A program made the translations under genes and the position numbers. A DNA stretch of 64,000 bases from Fremontodendron californicum. Taxonomy: Eukaryota; Streptophyta; Magnoliopsida; Malvales; Malvaceae. Every line of letters starts with the position of its first letter. Within the stretch, counting starts at the first letter, position 1. The notes beneath the pieces were generated by a model. That model was not told where the DNA came from, did no database searches, and was given only the letters and a program-made list of their open reading frames with translations. Positions 58,678 to 64,000 of the stretch are shown piece after piece. The DNA lies in contig JAULJL010000048.1 in the NCBI GenBank assembly GCA_030761205.1, forward strand, positions 5,819,501 through 5,883,500, written 5' to 3'.

Positions 58678-59351
58678 AAGGGGAAAATTGCCTCTATAGG
58701 TACTTCTACCATTGCCTCTGTTGTTTTTGTTTTTTTTTTGTTTTTTTGTTTTGTTCAACAGATGATGAAGTATTGAATTAATTTTACCAAAGGCAAATTA
58801 TCTTGGTGTTATATTGCATAAATTCAGATTTCTTTTGCAAGTATTGAATTAATTTATAAAATTTGTTTATATTTTATCTTTATTCTTAACTTATAAATAA
58901 TATATTTTTTCGCTTTTCCATTCTACTAAATAATGACTGATATATTTTTGCAGATTTAATATCAAACTAAGTTTTGTCGCGGCATCAGTTTCTCCATCTC
59001 GAACTTTGCAGTGGTCATCGAGTTCTTTCTGATGTAAGAACTTGATGGTGCGCTGCTGGTTGTTTCAGTTGTCTCTAATGATTCTGCCATGGTAATAAAA
59101 CAAAATTACCAACTCAGAGTTTTTCCGTTATCTGTATGAAAAACTGATGCCGCGGTTGAGTCCGGAATAGTCGAAATAGCCAGGAACGGGTCCAACTGTG
59201 TAAATTTTGGACACACGGTGAATATTCTGCGAATATTCTGCTGCAGGTGGCTCGAAATGGACTCGGTTTAGCTCAACCGGCTCAGAAAAGTCTCGGAATA
59301 GTGTTCTGAAACGGCTCAAAAAATGGCCCGAAAAAAGTTGGTCGGAGCTAC
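58678..59351. other. Intergenic DNA with a small inverted repeat
   Basis: No gene seen. TCGCGGCATCAGTTT (58977-58991) and AAACTGATGCCGCG (59142-59155) are inverted copies about 150 bp apart, perhaps the ends of a small element. Confidence 0.4.
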
Positions 59352-59395
59352 TGATTTAGGATTTCTTTTATTTTGTCTATTATTTTTTTTTAGTC

Positions 59396-59431
<36 letters not shown>

Positions 59432-60598
59432 TTTTTTTGAGTTTTAGTTCCTTTTTAATACAATGATGAGATATGAATTGCATAAGTCTAAAACAGATTT
59501 ATTAGTGAGAAGATTTTCATGAGAATTGAGCTTGATGTCAATTTTTTTTATGAGCCAATGTTAATATGATATGTTGGTTGAGAAAGAAGCATGTTTAGAC
59601 TTAATCTGACTTGTATAATCATCCTTGTGAGTTTTTGAGCCTATAATGATTGATGCATTATACAAATCAATCTAATTTCTTTCTTGAGTGCTCTTATGAT
59701 TACATGATTCTCTAGAACTTGCTTTGAACCGTTTGAGACTATATTGATACATGTGACAACATGAATATGATAGAGGCATTAGGATTATAACCAGAGCCAA
59801 ACAGCCATCCATTATTAATGTTCTAAGAGAACATCCCCACTAGTGAGCCAATTTGAGCCTACATTAAATATGCTGTTTTATTGGTAACCACAACTTACAC
59901 CTAGCCTAAATATACTTATATCCTTACCCTTGTTCTAAAGATGGATTATATATTTTGAGACATATTGCAAAAAACAAGGGATATTTTTAGTTGAAAATTT
60001 GGGTTAGAAACAAGAAATAAGTGTGGGGGGAAAAGAAAAGAAAAGTCAAGAGAAAAAGAAATGGAATACTGGCAAATACATTCCTAAGTAAAAAATATGA
60101 ATCATCTCTTGAATTTGTGGAAAAAGAAAAAGATGTTACAAAGTTGTTTAGAATGAAGAAAAGGCCCAACATGAATATTCGGCCTAGGTGACTATGTACT
60201 TGTAAAGAGTTTTGAGAAGTTTCTTTGTATGATCTTATTATGTCTCTAAACTTTATGAACTCTTTGGAGCCTTTGTGATATCTTTATCCTTTTGTTATTC
60301 AACCACATTACAAACCCCTTGGCCCCATTACAACCTTGATTAAAGACCTCTTGATTAATGAAGTTGTATGATCTAAATAGTGGAGAATAGGTGGACAAGC
60401 AAGAATATGGTAGAACGGTTTTCATGAGATTGATTGAGTGTAAACACTTCACCACTACTTTAAAGAGTGAAAATCATGAGGGTATATCATGTGAGAAGTT
60501 GAGATTAAATTTGAACATGCACTATTTTGATTGAGATATGTTATGTTAATATTGGCTTAACTCAAACAATTTACATTCAAGCATGAATTTTTGTGAAA
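59352..60598 (+). repeat. Left arm of a long near-identical inverted repeat
   Basis: A 1,247-bp arm from TGATTTAGGATTTC to TTTTTGTGAAA. Its reverse complement is present at 60991-62225. Arm lengths differ by 12 bp, accounted for by the ATT microsatellite near 59397-59430. Stretches checked by eye elsewhere are identical. Words such as AATAAGTGTGGGGGG mark it as gypsy 3' internal sequence. The two small frames in it are mirrored exactly in the other arm and are not genes. Confidence 0.95.
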
Positions 60599-60990
60599 TT
60601 CTTTAAGCTATTGATTAGTTTATAAGACTTGTTCAAAGATTGTCTCTAATTTGTATTGAAAGGATTAGGAATAAATATTTTTAGTATATGTAGTTTATTT
60701 ATATTTTAGTTTTTCAATGTTTGTGGGTATCGTTCTAGTAAACCCTCACGAGACTAAACTCGTCCACTAGGGACACCTAGGGGTTTAAAGGCTTGTGTCA
60801 CATGCTAAGTGCCACCGTGATTTCCTACGAAAGTGGATTAGATTAGATTTTCTTATTTTATTTTTATTGAGTCGTTGCTAGGGACTAGCAACAATCTAAG
60901 TGTGGGGGTATTAACATAACACACTTGAATGTAAATTGTTGGGGGTATTAACTTAACACAATCTAAGTGTGGGGGTATTAGTGAGAAGAT
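60599..60990. other. Spacer of the inverted repeat, gypsy 3' end-like
   Basis: A 392-bp spacer. GTTGCTAGGGACTAGCAACA is followed by AATCTAAGTGTGGGGGTATT, words typical of the polypurine end of a plant Ty3/gypsy group. GGGGGTATTA recurs three times (about 60904-60980). Inverted-repeat pairing would leave this as the loop. Confidence 0.7.
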
Positions 60991-62225
60991 TTTCACAAAA
61001 ATTCATGCTTGAATGTAAATTGTTTGAGTTAAGCCAATATTAACATAACATATCTCAATCAAAATAGTGCATGTTCAAATTTAATCTCAACTTCTCACAT
61101 GATATACCCTCATGATTTTCACTCTTTAAAGTAGTGGTGAAGTGTTTACACTCAATCAATCTCATGAAAACCGTTCTACCATATTCTTGCTTGTCCACCT
61201 ATTCTCCACTATTTAGATCATACAACTTCATTAATCAAGAGGTCTTTAATCAAGGTTGTAATGGGGCCAAGGGGTTTGTAATGTGGTTGAATAACAAAAG
61301 GATAAAGATATCACAAAGGCTCCAAAGAGTTCATAAAGTTTAGAGACATAATAAGATCATACAAAGAAACTTCTCAAAACTCTTTACAAGTACATAGTCA
61401 CCTAGGCCGAATATTCATGTTGGGCCTTTTCTTCATTCTAAACAACTTTGTAACATCTTTTTCTTTTTCCACAAATTCAAGAGATGATTCATATTTTTTA
61501 CTTAGGAATGTATTTGCCAGTATTCCATTTCTTTTTCTCTTGACTTTTCTTTTCTTTTCCCCCCACACTTATTTCTTGTTTCTAACCCAAATTTTCAACT
61601 AAAAATATCCCTTGTTTTTTGCAATATGTCTCAAAATATATAATCCATCTTTAGAACAAGGGTAAGGATATAAGTATATTTAGGCTAGGTGTAAGTTGTG
61701 GTTACCAATAAAACAGCATATTTAATGTAGGCTCAAATTGGCTCACTAGTGGGGATGTTCTCTTAGAACATTAATAATGGATGGCTGTTTGGCTCTGGTT
61801 ATAATCCTAATGCCTCTATCATATTCATGTTGTCACATGTATCAATATAGTCTCAAACGGTTCAAAGCAAGTTCTAGAGAATCATGTAATCATAAGAGCA
61901 CTCAAGAAAGAAATTAGATTGATTTGTATAATGCATCAATCATTATAGGCTCAAAAACTCACAAGGATGATTATACAAGTCAGATTAAGTCTAAACATGC
62001 TTCTTTCTCAATCAACATATCATATTAACATTGGCTCATAAAAAAAATTGACATCAAGCTCAATTCTCATGAAAATCTTCTCACTAATAAATCTGTTTTA
62101 GACTTATGCAATTCATATCTCATCATTGTATTAAAAAGGAACTAAAACTCAAAAAAAAATAATAATAATAATAATAATAAAGACTAAAAAAAAATAATAG
62201 ACAAAATAAAAGAAATCCTAAATCA
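60991..62225 (-). repeat. Right arm of the long inverted repeat
   Basis: A 1,235-bp reverse complement of 59352-60598, ending GAAATCCTAAATCA. It is followed directly by more gypsy-like sequence in minus orientation (CCCCCCACACTTAATTCT). Confidence 0.95.
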
Positions 62226-62671
62226 TTCCCCCCACACTTAATTCTTACATTGTCCTCAATGTAAGTCTATTAACCCAAATGAAAGAATTATGTGTAAGAG
62301 AAAAGAACTAATAACATAAGAATAGGAACAGCTAAGACTCAAAACAAAACAAACTCATGCAACCTAAATAATCTTAAAATACTAAACAAAAATTAACAAG
62401 TAAACATAAAAAGATTAAAATCAAACTGACAAGGTGTGTCTCAAGTCTCCCTTACTCAGACCTTGTTCAGAATGAATACTTCTAAATGGCTTAAAACACA
62501 ACAAATTTTTTTTTTTTTTTTAAATTAGCAAAATATGTCCCTTACCCCCTACTAAAATATGACATTGTCCCCAATGTCAAATTTTAAAGGTATAATTTAG
62601 GAGATATTACCTGCAGAGGTTGCTAACCACTTATTATAAATGAGACACAACAAGCAAAATGTTAGATAATG
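62226..62671 (-). mobile_element. Gypsy 3' internal remnant next to the LOG-like gene
   Basis: On the minus strand two palindromic motifs recur: GACATTGGGGACAATGTC (about 62562-62579) and TTACATTGAGGACAATGTAA (about 62246-62265), the latter followed by TAAGTGTGGGGGG. Such motifs are common between the coding end and the 3' LTR of plant Ty3/gypsy elements. No coding frame. Confidence 0.55.
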
Positions 62672-63319
62672 TCACAAAGACAAAGTGCAATCCACTCCTT
62701 GCTCGTCCATATCTCTTTTTCTTTTTCCGAGCGTTTGCGAAACAACCGTAGCAGATAAACACTCATAAGCTTGGAGCTTTTTGAGTAAATCTTCAATGGT
62801 TGTAGCAGAAATTATGGTTCTCCTTGCCTCTGAAAACATGAATCCATTTTCCACAGCATTATCTAAATATGAAAGCAAATTACTAAAATAACCATTAATA
62901 TTAAGCAAACCAATGGGTTTCTTATTTGTGACCAAAGATGACCAAGAAGCCACGCAAGCTATTTCTTCCAATGTACCCAAACCTCCTGGTAAAGCAATGA
63001 ATGCATCGGCAGAATGGTACATGATTGTTATCCTTTCAGGGACACTCCAGACTTGTATTTCCTTACCCACGGTAGGTCCACAAAAACTTGTGAATAGTTT
63101 TGGCACGATTCCTAGAACTGGACTTCCTCCGGCGTGTGCTGCTGTAGCGATTGCTCCCATTAAACCCGTACTACCGCCTCCATAAATCAAGTGGATCTTT
63201 TGTTGGGCAAGTATTACTCCAACTCTTATGGCTTCATCAGCGAATATGTTATTTTTCCCTGGATAAGCACCTCCAAAGACACAAATTTTTTTAATGCGCT
63301 GGGATGAAGTACTTTCCAT
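62672..63319 (-). CDS. LOG-like cytokinin riboside 5'-monophosphate phosphoribohydrolase, intronless
   Basis: 215 aa from the ATG at 63317-63319, chosen because family members start MExxxxQRIKxICVF. A further in-frame ATG at 63356-63358 would add 13 mostly basic residues. ICVFGGAYPGKN (12-23), YGGGSTGLMG (46-55), PERITIM with Arg96, and PGGLGTLEE (111-119) ending in Glu119 are the nucleotide-binding and catalytic signatures of the LOG/lysine-decarboxylase-like fold. LOG enzymes release active cytokinin base from its nucleotide in the cytosol. The usual Cys in CVFCGS is Gly, the stretch after GIVPK is short, and the tail carries GKRKRD. Classical LOG genes have several introns; this one has none, as in a divergent LOG-like subgroup or a retrocopy. 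Retroelement pieces in the same orientation lie on both sides. Confidence 0.85.
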   Translation of the reverse strand: MESTSSQRIKKICVFGGAYPGKNNIFADEAIRVGVILAQQKIHLIYGGGSTGLMGAIATAAHAGGSPVLGIVPKLFTSFCGPTVGKEIQVWSVPERITIMYHSADAFIALPGGLGTLEEIACVASWSSLVTNKKPIGLLNINGYFSNLLSYLDNAVENGFMFSEARRTIISATTIEDLLKKLQAYECLSATVVSQTLGKRKRDMDEQGVDCTLSL

Positions 63320-63557
63320 TTTTTTTTTCTTCGAGTGCCTGAAAGAGAATGAGTACATGGTGTAATATATAGAGGACTCAGTAGTGAATCAGACAAGAGT
63401 AATAATGTCGCCGAAAGTGTATCTGACCTGTCAGAAGAAAATGTTAACCTAACAAAAGATTTTTTTTTGCGTGATTTCAGGAAGAAAATCAAAAAGAGAA
63501 GAAAAATCAACCGTAAAAGACAAATAAAAAAAATGAATAATAAGAATAAGATGCAAG

Positions 63558-63712
63558 GCGGTATAACCAGCCAATAAAAATATATATACTAAATTAGGCG
63601 GTATAACCAGCCAATATATATACTAAATTAGGCGGTATAACCAGCCAATAAAAATAAAACAAAGTTAATATACAAATTAGGCGGTATAACCAGCCAATAA
63701 AAATAAATATAT
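63558..63712. repeat. Four-unit tandem repeat upstream of the LOG-like gene
   Basis: AGGCGGTATAACCAGCCAAT occurs four times, at about 63557, 63597, 63631 and 63679, separated by AT-rich spacers of 14-30 bp. It lies about 240-390 bp upstream of the LOG-like start codon. Confidence 0.85.
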
Positions 63713-63779
63713 TTTTAAAAATAAGCAAACTAGAAAAGTAAGAAAACAAGTAAGTAAGAAGAATCAAATATGAAAAATA

Positions 63780-64000
63780 TGGTTAAGGTTTCATTCTCCA
63801 CCACTAGACATCATTAAGAATCAATTTCAGATCTATCAATATCAACCAACTATCAAAGTTAACAACCGTAGATAACAACAAGCTCTGTTATCCCAATCTT
63901 TCCTTAGTTTGTCGTTAAATAGAACAAGCTCTCTATTTAATCTCTAACCATTAAACAACCTAGAATAAGCTCTCTAAATTCAATTTAATGGCAGCTTTAT
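63780..64000 (-). mobile_element. Gypsy LTR fragment, antisense, running off the right edge
   Basis: The reverse complement matches 18340-18640: shared words include AGTTAGAGATTAA, GTTAACTTTGATAG and CTAGTGGTGGAGAATGAAAC. Homology ends near 63730, where the tandem repeat begins. Direction is minus, the same as the LOG-like gene. Confidence 0.7.

Noticed and set aside
59987..61602. Two pairs of identical small proteins (61 and 69 aa) on opposite strands
   Set aside because: They are mirror images produced by the inverted repeat. Their translations show no domain and the sequence is retroelement 3' internal DNA.
1..64000. CRISPR arrays, bacterial operons, rRNA or intact tRNA genes
   Set aside because: The direct repeats seen are plant-type tandem arrays or transposon ends; no array of regular spacers, no rRNA core sequence and no complete tRNA cloverleaf was seen.

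Overview
The window is nuclear DNA of a flowering plant, almost certainly a eudicot. It is AT-rich, its genes have many GT-AG introns, and the intergenic space is built from Ty3/gypsy, Copia, Mutator, hAT, CACTA and Harbinger-type elements. There are no bacterial-style operons. Nothing in the sequence fixes the species.

Four host-type genes can be read with confidence. (1) 24.05-30.54 kb, +: a six-exon plastid-type Nudix hydrolase (NUDX26-like, 214 aa). (2) 32.28-33.73 kb, -: a single-exon family 4 glycosyltransferase with an N-terminal membrane anchor (482 aa) and a likely 85-bp 5' UTR intron. (3) 37.91-51.21 kb, +: an 18-exon BMS1 homologue (1,228 aa), the GTPase of 40S ribosome assembly; intron 11 has the hallmarks of an AT-AC U12-type intron. 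(4) 62.67-63.32 kb, -: an intronless LOG-like cytokinin-activating enzyme (215 aa) embedded in retroelement sequence. The genes are unrelated in pathway; their proximity looks incidental.

Layout. 0-6.74 kb: the 5' end of a Tat/Ogre-like Ty3/gypsy element on the - strand (a 5.4-kb LTR, a binding-site region and a decayed leading ORF), with a foldback MITE inside the LTR. 6.75-22 kb: gene-poor AT-rich DNA with a Harbinger-like MITE, a hAT-like MITE, a tRNA-derived SINE, a Copia gag relic, a gypsy LTR and a CACTA MITE. 22.2-24.0 kb: a duplicated composite element ending about 100 bp before the Nudix start codon. 24-34 kb: the Nudix and glycosyltransferase genes, with a complete young non-autonomous LTR retrotransposon and nested hAT-like elements in Nudix introns. 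34.6-35.4 kb: a seven-unit tandem array. 37.5-51.7 kb: BMS1, with several small transposons in its introns. 51.7-58.7 kb: repeats and a Mutator-like transposase relic riddled with hAT-like insertions. 59.35-62.23 kb: a near-identical 1.24-kb inverted repeat around a 0.39-kb spacer. 62.2-64 kb: the LOG-like gene, a tandem repeat and an antisense LTR running off the edge.

The best candidates for something new are the long inverted repeat, which could make a hairpin RNA, and the adjacent LOG-like gene lying in the same orientation as the flanking retroelement pieces. No function has been shown for either. All coordinates and splice sites were read by eye, without alignment software or database searches.
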